39,126 bases of DNA from Azolla pinnata. Taxonomy: Eukaryota; Streptophyta; Polypodiopsida; Salviniales; Salviniaceae. Shown here piece by piece: positions 1 through 9,424 of the stretch. The DNA lies in NCBI GenBank assembly GCA_037176905.1, contig JBBBWG010032042.1, positions 4,283-43,408 of the forward strand. The letters are read 5' to 3'. The notes beneath the pieces were generated by a model, which saw only the letters and a program-made list of their open reading frames with translations, did not search any database and was not told where the DNA came from. The translations under genes and the position numbers were made by a program. Every line of letters begins with the position of its first letter. Positions within the stretch are counted from its first letter, which is position 1.

Positions 1-2
1 TC

Positions 3-683
3 GGCCCGAAGCTCCGCGGCGGGGCCCATGCCGCGCGTGGGCGATGCGATCTTCTCCCCATGCCCACTCTCGCCCCTCCCCGATCGCCCGACATCGGCCT
101 CGCCGCCGCCGGCATCTTCACGTCGGAGTGCCCGAGCTCGAATCGCCACGCGCTCGAGGTTTCGCTCCTCAGCTATATCCCGCGGCCCATCTCCTCGTCC
201 CTCGCGCTCGACGACTACACCCCGGGCACCATCATCGTCACGATCGTGCTTCTCGTGTATGGCACCGCATGCACGATCGAAGAAGTAGAAGAAGAAGAAG
301 ATGATGATGATGATGATGATGATGATGGTGAAGAAGAAGACGACGGTGACGACGGCGACGATGAACAAGCGGTGGCGGTGCCCGGGAATCGCGGCCGTCG
401 AAAGCTCGATGCCAAGGAGGACGATTCCGGCGGCGGGTGTGAAACCGCCGAGAAGGCCCTGATGAATGCCATGATCGAGGGCTCCGGAGGGGAGCCGCGT
501 CGGAGCGACGTCGGGCCGGCGCCGGCTTCGATCCCCGCCGTCCAATCCCCGATCGGTGCGATACGGTCCGTCGATCTGGCGCCGCCTATCGGGACCGGCG
601 TCCTCTACTGCAAAGAGCGGAGCCGCCTGAGCTTCCACTCGAGGAGCTTCATGAGGAGCCGGCCCGTGGCCATCCGATCCTGA
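3..683 (+). CDS. 3' end of an unrecognised GC-rich gene (acidic C-terminal exon, partial)
   Basis: The reading frame is open from the left edge of the window to a TGA at 681-683, so this is taken as the last exon of a gene starting outside; the first in-frame ATG is at 60. Third codon positions are strongly G/C through the frame (runs of CTC, GCC, ATC, TCG), which favours this frame over the two overlapping ones. Counting from the ATG at 60, residues 55-73 form a hydrophobic stretch (GTIIVTIVLLVYG) that could be one membrane segment. It is followed by a Glu/Asp tract of about 30 residues encoded by GAA/GAT/GAC repeats, then a hydrophilic tail ending in Arg/Ser-rich sequence. I do not recognise the family and propose no function. 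The 5' splice acceptor, if any, lies outside or cannot be chosen from this sequence. Confidence 0.55.
   Translation, partial: GPKLRGGAHAARGRCDLLPMPTLAPPRSPDIGLAAAGIFTSECPSSNRHALEVSLLSYIPRPISSSLALDDYTPGTIIVTIVLLVYGTACTIEEVEEEEDDDDDDDDDGEEEDDGDDGDDEQAVAVPGNRGRRKLDAKEDDSGGGCETAEKALMNAMIEGSGGEPRRSDVGPAPASIPAVQSPIGAIRSVDLAPPIGTGVLYCKERSRLSFHSRSFMRSRPVAIRS
281..327. repeat. GAA/GAT trinucleotide microsatellite inside a coding frame
   Basis: A GAA run passes directly into about nine GAT units. In the plus-strand frame it encodes Glu then Asp, so length changes alter the acidic tract without shifting the frame. Confidence 0.85.
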
Positions 684-3600
684 TTCTAATCACAGAGCCT
701 TGTTGAGCCTGACACAGAACAACCTACATGTAGATCGATACGCACAGACTGCATCGTGCATTTCCGGCCCCCGGCGATTGTAAATAACGGCTACTTCCCA
801 GTCGGACGTTAGCGATAAAAGTTTTGACGATTGTATACCGATTCGTTTTCGAAAGCGGCACGCGGTAAGTCTCTCCTCATCTGTCTCTTCACAGCCCGTC
901 GTCTCTTCACAAGTCGCGTCTGTCTCCGAATCGAGGTGGTTAGCGGTAAACGCAGGCGAATCTGGGGACTTGCGTTGCGGCAAAGGCAAATGCGAAATGC
1001 AGTGCAATGGGATGGGGAGCTAAGCATGAAAAAGCCTGGGTTTGAACTTCTCTACTGCTGCCGCTGCGTCTTGTCTGGCTGTTTGTCCCACCGGGGCAGC
1101 AAAAAACAGCGAGCAAAGGAAGCGCTTTGGCTCGAACGACTATATGCTGGCTTGAAGGGGCAAAGGGGGCATAAGGAATCAATCGCTTTTGGCCCGTGTA
1201 CTCCCCGCGCCCTCCTTCCTTCTTTTATCCTTATCGGCACATGCTTGATTCTCTGTCTGTTTTACCCTCAAGTAACAATCAGGGCCAGAGCCAGAGCCAG
1301 AGCCAGAGTCGGAGCCAGAACCAGAACCAGGCAAAAGAGACAGAAGACACTGAGATACACAGATGCCTTTGCTCTCCTTTTTTTTTCGGTTGGGGCCAAA
1401 GTTGGCCTCTTTTAATTCGATCACATTGGTTAAGCCAAATGATCCTTACCCCCCCCCCTCCCTCATCTTCTTTTCTTCGGTCGAGGGCTAGCTAGCTAGG
1501 AAAGGAAGAAGGGGAAAAAGGAAAGGGACGAGAATCGCTCGAGTCATTTCCGATCGTAGCTTTGGTTGGTTGGGTTTTGTCAGCATGCAGCCTCTGCTGT
1601 CTCATACTAGCACCAATCGATCGATCGACCATATGCACAGACACAGACACAGGCACAGATGTGGAGCCGCTCTCGCGAATCATTCTGAATGCATGCATAG
1701 GATTTGGATCAGTCGGTTTTTGCTTTCTTCTCTTGACGATGATGCCGTGAAGAAGAAGCCCACTGTCACGGACACACCACCCACACATGTTCTATATGAT
1801 TAAGAACACCCGGCTCCAGAGCTCTAACCAGAGTCGTGCTGTATAACCTTAAACTTATCATCTCGGATCGATCCACCTCCCGCGTTTTCTTTATTAGAGC
1901 GCGCTCGCATGAAGGATTCGTAAGATTCTCCACTAGCCGAATGAGAACTGCCTATCCTGGTAAACCTACCTCAAAGATCGATCCCGATTCGATCTCTTCT
2001 CCAGAAGTTCGTTCACAAACGCCAGAGGATGACCCTAACCCCCAAGATGCCCATTCTCGCACCAACAACCTCAACAAGCTGATCCGACGAATGCAAGCAT
2101 GCAATCAGCTCTAGATGGGGCTCTAGTGGTGGTGGGGGGGGGGAGTTCCTAAAAACTCGATCTTTATCAAAGACGTAACCGATGAGCACGATGGAAGCTT
2201 GAAAGGGGAAGGGAAAGTTTCAAGGGTGAACGGAATGTGTTCTGTGTTACAGCTTGAAACGGACAAAGACTACAAAGCATTGGCGTTGAACCGAGATGAT
2301 TCATTGAGGGCTAATTACGAATGCATGCTTATATATATAGCACACCAGCCGGCTAGCTGGTGCATATATCATAGTAGATCCACCACTTGGCATTCATGCA
2401 AATCATAACATTTCTTTATAAGACATTATGAGCCTCAGACCAAGCCTCATTTAGTAGATTCAGTACCTGCGAGATGAAGGCCATCCTTGTCGAGATCAGG
2501 GATCATATTCTGCAACTGACCAATCCGCTCTTTGCAAAACACTTGGCAAACTCTCGCCCGTAGATGGTGCTTTCAGAGCCCCTTTCTCTTTCAGGGCCCC
2601 CCCTTTGTACAGAGCCATTTAAACACTCATGTAAATCCGACACTTTGGCTCAGGCCTTATGTCATGGATCGACACTGCTCCCACCGCAACACGGTTGCAT
2701 CAGATACAGTGGAATGATATTTCGATAAGTTGTATACATCATTCTCACTTGTTGATTGTGGTCCTTTATTTTGGATGGTATTAATTAATATGATTGTCGA
2801 TTCCCAGAGACAATGATCGGGCTCATCAACAATTGGTACTGTATGATTTCCACAATCAAAGGCATGCTCTTACTATCTCTTCTCTCTTAACACATGAAAT
2901 GTGGTGATCGAATTGTGGAATCGCATCTGTGAATCACAAGTTTTCCATGGCCTATGAGTGAGGATTACTCATAGCTATGGGAATGGGTCTGATTGTAAAG
3001 AGCCGGTGTTCTGGCCTTCTTTGGCCAAGGATCAATGATAAGCCATCTTGGAGGTTACTTTTTTCGTAGTGCTTGTAGGATGGGTTTAGTGTCACACCTC
3101 TAGACTTTGACTGATATAGAGCTTGTTTTTCTTTGACGTCATCTTATCATTATTTATTGAAGAGAATATCCGAAGGTTATTGTGAAAGTGTTATTCGTTA
3201 CAAAACAATGACACATGATAACGACTGTGAAGGCTAAAGCGTTTTCATTTAGAGGACATTGGGGCATGAATAAGAGGGTAATAAGATCAGTAATTCTTTG
3301 TAGAACTTGTGGAAAGAAATTTAAAATTTAGCAATTTAAACTTGTGGGACAATGAGTTGTGGAGATAGAGGGGGGGAAAAAAAGAGAAACTAAAATGCAA
3401 GAATCTAGAACACAATTAGAATAAAATGCTCGTACCAAATTTCAAGTTCAAATTAGATGTTAAAAAGCTAAAGAGGTCGGTTTCTCGTAGATTTTATGTA
3501 TTTCAATTTGGAGTTCTAAATCGAGAGATATGTTAAAGTTAATGAAGTTGTATCAAGAAAAAAACGCAAGATCTTTGAAGACAAGCATACACTTAGAAAG

Positions 3601-4297
3601 ACGAGTGAAGAAGAACGGAGGATTAAAATAAAAAGAAAAGGTAAAGGAGAAAGAAAAAAAGAAAAGAAGGCCTTGTAATGTGTTGTAGTTTTTGTTTCAA
3701 TCTCTTTAGACTTAATCTTGTTCACCTTGTCCATGATTTCTTTGTTTATCTTTTCTCTTTTTAAATATTATTTTCGTCAATCACCTTATCAATTACTACA
3801 CCCAATGGGCACAATGCCTAAAGGCTAAAATTTTACCCCAAAGTTCAAAACGCTTGAAAGCCAGTTTTTTCTATCCAAAGGTCACACAACACTCGAAGGC
3901 TAGAATTTCACCTGAAGACAGATTTTGCACGAATGCTATAATTTATCCGAGGCTTGCTATCACTTGAAAGTCGTCACCGACGGCTTGATTTGTACTCTAA
4001 TGTCTAAAAAGATAGAAAAAGATTTGTAACATATCATTTTTGAATATATGCTTAAAGTATTTTTCTACAAGGTACCAAACTATCGTATTATGTTAATCGT
4101 CTTTCCTTGATCTTAAATCTTAATATAATCTTAATGTCATTCCCCCAAAGAAATATGCTTTGACATTTTTTTGTTGAGGGATATTCCATCAACTTTTCTT
4201 TAAAGCTTTTATGAGGAACCATACAAATAGTCTCATTCACTAGTCGATTTTATTTTGAAGCAAGTCTTTCATGTCATTGCATAGGCAATTGTGTATT
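684..4297. other. Intergenic, AT-rich, no recognisable gene
   Basis: Reading frames here are short, lack family motifs and show no convincing splice architecture. The segment holds a degenerate GCCAGA hexanucleotide repeat (1284-1330), a C-homopolymer near 1450, palindromic GATCGATCGA (1618-1628), and from about 2700 onward very AT-rich DNA. Around 3780-4020 there are loosely repeated phrases such as CGAAGGCTAGAATTT that suggest an old degenerate tandem repeat. Confidence 0.6.
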
Positions 4298-4470
4298 GGA
4301 GAGCGATCCTGCAAATCGAGCGTAGAAGAAAACATATAAGATTAAAAGCAAGAAAGCGAGCAAAGAACGGGATATATCCATGATCCAAATAAATCATAGG
4401 CAAACGCAGGGAAGAAAAAACTAGTCCAGAAAAAGCCGATTGGGATTAATATGCATGATTTGATTCAGGA
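4298..4470. repeat. Dispersed direct repeat, copy 1
   Basis: This segment begins GGAGAGCGATCCTGCAAATC and ends near GATTTGATTCAGGA. It matches 5033-5209 over most of its length, with scattered substitutions and small indels. No coding capacity is seen. Confidence 0.8.
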
Positions 4471-4767
4471 AAAGTCATATCACATGGGCATCAGACAACA
4501 TACGGAGCCAGCTACTTTAAAGGCATAGATAACACTTTGTATCCGATAATTATTTCTGGGATGTGAAACATCAAAACAACCAAATTTTATAAGTAAACCA
4601 ATGTCTGGTTTAACATCAATCACTTGAAATTGCTCGTAACCATACGTACAGATTTCTTCAAGTTACACACCGATTGCGAAGGATCTCACTTCTATATATC
4701 TTTCGACAAGAAAATTCTGGCATTGTTCTTTGCAAAATTCCTTTCAATGTCATTAAAGACATTTATC

Positions 4768-4900
4768 GAACATGCGAGATTAAAAGCAATTAGAAAGAGA
4801 GTAGAGATCAATGGATATTCACAATCTAGATAAATCATAGAAAAAATTGTAGATCGCGCGAAGAAAATAATTTAGCCAAAAACAAGAAGAAAAAATAAAA
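4768..4900. repeat. Dispersed direct repeat, diverged internal copy
   Basis: A diverged relative of the 4298-4470 repeat: it shares GATTAAAAGCAA, GGATAT, an AATCATAG-like phrase and an A-rich ending in the same order, but at clearly lower identity than the other two copies. Confidence 0.5.
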
Positions 4901-5032
4901 AAACTGAGAGCAAATAAGGAAATGTAATGGATTATTATCAATTAGAAGCTAATTTAAAGGAGCACAAGGAAATATCAAAGGATTATAAACATAAAATGGG
5001 ATTGGTTAATGAATGCTAAAACTTTCTGGAAA

Positions 5033-5209
5033 GGAGAGCGATCCTGCAAATCGAGCATAGAAGAAAACATGCAAGATTAAAAGCAAGAAAGCGAGTAGAT
5101 AATGGATATATCTATGATCCAAATAAATCATAGGCAAACGACGCGTAAGAAAGAAAAAACTAGCCAAGAACAAGTCGATTGGGATTAATGTGCATGAATA
5201 GATTTAGGA
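5033..5209. repeat. Dispersed direct repeat, copy 2
   Basis: Starts GGAGAGCGATCCTGCAAATC like copy 1, about 735 bp away in the same orientation, and ends with the related phrase GATTGGGATTAATGTGCATG. It is probably a remnant of a non-autonomous element or a segmental duplication; no termini or target duplications were found. Confidence 0.8.
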
Positions 5210-5775
5210 TATCATGTTTATTATTATTCTCTCTATTTGCATTCTTAAAACTTTCTTACAATTAATTGATAAAAGTATTTTAAGTTTGCATGTAAAAAGA
5301 TATTTTCATCTATAATATGTCCTAAGTAATCCAAGGTGGGCTACAATGGTATCCGCTTTGTCTGTCCACGATAATATGGGATATCAATGGACACACGGGT
5401 CTCTTTTGCCGTAGTGCAAACTTAAAGTCTTATTCTGTTGTTCCCTTTTATATATTCTTATTTTTTATTTTCTAGGTTCTAATATATACTTTCTATTTTG
5501 AATTTTTTTCTTGTTTTGCTTGTTTTTTTATATATTTTAGTAAGATATAACAAGGACCGTCTTTTCCATCTAGGACAATCTCTTTAATCAAATTTTATAT
5601 TCAATTGTCATAATAATCTCCCAAAATTCAAAGGATCCGCTTCTTTTGGGAGTGTAAGCACTTTTAATGGAACTTATTAGGCGCCTCTTCTTGTGAGGAT
5701 TGTTAGCACTTTTGACAAAACTTTGGCTTTGGGTTGAGGAGGTTGCTTACTTGACAATATAAATAATTTAATATG

Positions 5776-6462
5776 AAGTTTGATTTATTTCTCATGGGAA
5801 CACCTACTCATTATGAGGGGGAGATAGCTAATCATCCATTTCATTTGGTTCACGGAAGAGTTATGCAGATTTTTATGCCACAAGATTTCAGTAATTATCG
5901 TTTGATGGTGCATGACAAGGGATGGGAGATGCTTTTTGCAATTATCTTATAGAATCTATAGAATACGAGGTGAATACATATGTTTCAAAACAATGCGATG
6001 TATCTTGTGAAGGTAGTCAAAGCTATATGATCTGATTTTGTTCATTCATTGAAGTCACAATATGATAACATTTATAGAAGCTCGGATAGAGCTAGTCAGA
6101 AAAGGAAGAAATTTTTGTAGCCATGTTTATTGCTTTGAGCTTATGGTGTGAGATGGTGTTTTAAAGGCCTTAATTTTATTTCGCCCCTCCTATTACTTAG
6201 GAATTTTGACACGAAAGATGGTGGTTCAGAGTTCTATGGTTTGCTTATTGTCTGGATGATGATTACACCGTGTATTGGAAGAATTGTGGGCTGGTCTGGA
6301 TTTATGTACTTTAGTTTATTATTGTAAATGTTTCATTTATGGTTGGTCGAAGGTGAACCTTATGCAAGTTCAATGGTTCCCTTCTTTGTATACTGTTATA
6401 TTGTCATTTTCTAGGTCACTAATCGAATAATATTTATTTGAAAAAAAAAGTTTGATTTATTT
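5776..6462 (+). mobile_element. Retroposed insertion with poly(A) end and 15-bp target-site duplication
   Basis: The identical 15-mer AAGTTTGATTTATTT occurs at 5776-5790 and 6448-6462. Immediately before the second copy is an A-run (6441-6449), preceded by AATAATATTTATTT, which resembles a polyadenylation signal. Direct repeats of this length bracketing a sequence with a 3' A-tail are the hallmark of target-primed reverse transcription by LINE machinery. The insert (about 5791-6447) has no intact long frame. The longest pieces are about 50 codons from the ATG at 5795 and a hydrophobic fragment around 6215-6325, neither of which I recognise. It may be a 5'-truncated LINE, a SINE-like element or a processed pseudogene. 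Confidence 0.72.
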
Positions 6463-7733
6463 GATATATATTTTTAATCAATCCTAAAATAACACCATGA
6501 ATCACCACAATCCTTTTTCAGATACTAATAGTTTGTGATTGCTCTCGAATATTAGTTTCTTCTCAATATAGATTAATTGGGAGGATATCGGAGTTTCTAA
6601 AGAAACATTTATTCTAATCTGGATATTTGATTGGTTTCAAACACTAATTAGGAGTCGGTGAGGCGGCAGGCCACTCTAGGCCTCACCCCTTCCTCTCGTT
6701 TGGCAAGCCAACAATAATACCCTAAGGATTCAAAGCAAAGCTTTGCTAGGGTAACTCATAGCTAGACAAGTCACTCCAAGGTATAAGAGGTTTGAAAGGA
6801 GTTTTGGTTGAACAAGCCATCTCTCCATGCAACTGGAAAGCAGATGAAGGAAAGATAACATGTTAGTTTGTCGACAAAGGCTAAGATGTTAGTTCGTCAA
6901 TCACCAAAATAACAAGAGGAAAGAAAAGTTCAAACAATGGATCACTCAAGGTAATAGGAGACTCGAATTCAATTATAAACAAAAGGCAAACATTTCACAT
7001 GCAATAGGAAAGAGACTATTACAATTTACAAAATTAGATAAAGCAAAATACAACCATACATCTCTTCTATAGGCATTCCCTCTATAAAAAGGAATAAGGT
7101 GTTTTTGAAAGCCCTCATGCACAAATTTCTAGTTTTTGCAAATTTTTTATGTTCAATGTGTGAAAACTGATCATATAAAGTAGTCAACACTAATCAATAA
7201 ATAGGCCAATTCGCAAGTATTGTAGCTCTAGACTTTCGGTTTAATCTTTTTTTCACATGTGATTGATGAAAGTTTTAACAATGGCACACCACCAAGGTTA
7301 TGAAAGAGCGGAACATTCATATTTCGATGATAAGAAGATAAATCTATTATTCAAAGAACTCATCGGAAAGAAGTCAAAATAAAAGTTTTGAGGCATAGAC
7401 ATTTTTTTTTTAAAGCAAAAGAAAAAAAATGCAAGTCTCCAGAGAAAACAATCATACATCATTTGCTCGGTTTAATCGATGAAGGGTTTTCTAAAGAGAC
7501 AAGTTGTTCATTGATAGTATGGACAACAACTATCGACGAAAATGTGTGGTGTACCCTAAAATGGCAGTGATATCCATTTTTTTTTCTATAAAAAGATTCA
7601 TACTAGTATTAATGGGGTGCACTGTATCAAGTATGAGCAAGTAAGATTTGCTCCATTACATTGTAAAACCACAAGATACACAAGGGAATGAAGAACCCAT
7701 CCATGAGCTGAAGCTGGCATCGCATACGAATCC
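6463..7733. other. Intergenic, no recognisable gene
   Basis: AT-rich sequence with frames of at most about 60 codons and no family motif. The last part (about 7570-7733) lies just downstream of the caleosin stop codon on the minus strand and probably contains its 3' UTR. Confidence 0.6.
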
Positions 7734-9424
7734 CTATCGATGAGCATTGCCCTTCTCCATCTCCTTCTCCCTCTTCTTCTGCTTCGCTTTCTCCTCGAGG
7801 TGGTAGAATATGGACCCATCGAACAATCTTCGGAGGTCATCCTTGTGCACAAACCCCTCGCGATCTCTCAGCACCGAGTACGCGAAGTTCCACTCAGTCC
7901 GAGACGCGAGCCTGGAGATTCCAAAGTTTTAGGGTTCATAGGGCATGGTAATGGTCGAGGGCCAGACCGATTCCAAAGTTTAGGGTTTAGGGTTTAGGGT
8001 TTAGGGTTTAGGGTTTAGGGCTTTGGATGCAGCCTGCGCTATGGATCAGACCCCCCAGATTGTACTATTCGCATTCGCCGAAAATATCAAGCGCAAATAC
8101 ACGGATAACAAGCGAATGCGAATACATCAACAATGCCCTATGAGGAAACTGGTGTTGGTAAACCCCTCGGCAGACGAATGCTCGAATGTATTCTTGACTA
8201 AAATCTATGGGATCAGACGGGTCCTCACCTTCCGACGCGGCCCGACGAGTCCTTGCGGAACGAGCTCCGCATCGCGCGCAGCTCCGCAGACGTCATCCGG
8301 TCGGGGCACGTCTTTGCGAACTCGTCGAAGAGCTGCTCGAACCGTTGAGGCACGAACCTGGAACAATGAAAGAGAGAGGCTTGGGAGCTTTAAACCCTAA
8401 ACCCTAAACCCTGAACCCTAAACTGGTCCGATCAATGCCTGTCATTGGCGTCGTATATCTCCGAGTCATTGCCATGGCGAGCGAGATGGATGTTCTTCAC
8501 GTAGATGGGGAGGGCGAAAGATGGGAGCTTCGCCTGCAGTAGAATGGCAGCCCCAGGATTAGGGTTTAGGGTTTAGGGTTTAGGGTTTATATGTAATAGC
8601 CCATGGCCAATCTTATCAGAGCCCAGGCTCATGGTTGTTTTTACTCACACCGGAGGTTTTGGCACTGAGAGCGGCGTTGATGAAGAGCGCCGTGAGCAGA
8701 GAGGTTGGCACACTGCATCCGATTGCCCTTAATCCTGGACAAGGACAAGATCAACAAGAACAAGATCAACAAGAACATCAGAGCAACAAGGTAAGGAAAG
8801 GAAGTATCATGGACATGTGAAACGGAAACCGCAATCTGTTACTGTCTTGTCTGTCTGTCTATTGCTTACCAGCATATGTTTCGCGTGGGTAGATTATACC
8901 ATCCTTGTCGCGGTCGAAGAACTCGACGTGACGCTGCAACGAAGTTGATGACGAATGCCCCGAAAGCGCTTTATTTGGTGCCAGTAAGTGAGTGTCAGTT
9001 AGTTAGCCAGTCAATCAGTGTCAGTTGATGGGTGATTATAGGCAGGTAAGCGTGGTTAAGAACTTTACGTCTTTTATTGTATGTTAATTATTCTGGACTT
9101 TTTTGTCTTGGGGAACGGTATCATGGATGCATTGCACAACTATGGCTTTCTATTCAGATGTAAAACCCACTGATTTAATGAATACATCTGGGGCAAGGGC
9201 AGATTACCACAATTCCAACTATGCAACCAAAATTCAGGGGAAACATTAAGAAAATGGATGAGGTATGGGATTTAGTATCTCTACGTGGGTTGGGATATAG
9301 CTATTATATGTTGGAGAATCGAATGCAACCAAAATGATATATAATAGCTATATCCCAACATATAATAGCTATATGTTGGAGATCTGATGTTGTTCAATCC
9401 ACAGTTACCTGACTCTTTCTCCAT
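7734..9424 (-). CDS. Caleosin / peroxygenase (lipid-droplet EF-hand heme protein)
   Basis: Six exons read on the minus strand: 9424-9409, 8968-8870, 8734-8649, 8533-8439, 8357-8229 and 7911-7734, giving 200 aa. All phases join. Seen in the protein: QRHVEFFD (His19), a complete EF-hand loop [12 protein letters not shown] (24-35), a short hydrophobic segment (about 47-62), a reduced proline-knot region [16 protein letters not shown] (His83), [16 protein letters not shown], and the C-terminal [13 protein letters not shown] and [16 protein letters not shown] motifs, in family order. The two His residues correspond to the invariant heme-ligand histidines of plant peroxygenases. Known family role: calcium-binding lipid-droplet or ER protein that oxygenates unsaturated lipids using hydroperoxides. 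Length fits the short (L) caleosins. Intron 4 has a GC donor (AG|GCATTG). Exon 1 (five codons plus one base) is the least certain part; exons 2-6 are secure. Confidence 0.88.
7979..8020 (+). repeat. Interstitial telomeric repeat, (TTTAGGG)6, in caleosin intron 5
   Basis: Six perfect plant-type TTTAGGG units in a row. Because the gene is on the minus strand, its pre-mRNA carries CCCUAAA here. The phrase GATTCCAAAGTTT precedes both this block and a single TAGGGTT at about 7917-7935, so a ~51-bp duplication seems to have preceded or accompanied the expansion. Confidence 0.98.
8392..8424 (-). repeat. Interstitial telomeric repeat (four to five units, one variant) in caleosin intron 4
   Basis: AAACCCT units on the plus strand, one with a G substitution (GAACCCT), so the pre-mRNA of the minus-strand gene carries UUUAGGG. 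The orientation is opposite to the blocks in introns 3 and 5. Confidence 0.97.
8559..8589 (+). repeat. Interstitial telomeric repeat (about four units) in caleosin intron 3
   Basis: TTAGGG followed by TTTAGGG units on the plus strand. It lies 26 bp from the exon 4 acceptor (on the intron side), so it could influence branch point or polypyrimidine tract use. Confidence 0.97.
9289..9359. repeat. Inverted repeat (21-bp perfect arms) in caleosin intron 1
   Basis: Arms 9289-9309 (GTTGGGATATAGCTATTATAT) and 9339-9359 are exact reverse complements with a 29-nt loop. A further partial copy (CATATAATAGCTATATGTTGGAGA) follows at about 9359-9382, making a compound foldback. Confidence 0.9.

Noticed and set aside
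831..1415. 194-codon plus-strand frame
   Set aside because: Ends in Ala/Arg repeats from the GCCAGA microsatellite, has no motif, mixed composition and competing open frames on the other strand.
7979..8589. A true chromosome end
   Set aside because: Blocks are only four to six units long, lie in both orientations and sit inside introns of an apparently intact gene with genes on either side.
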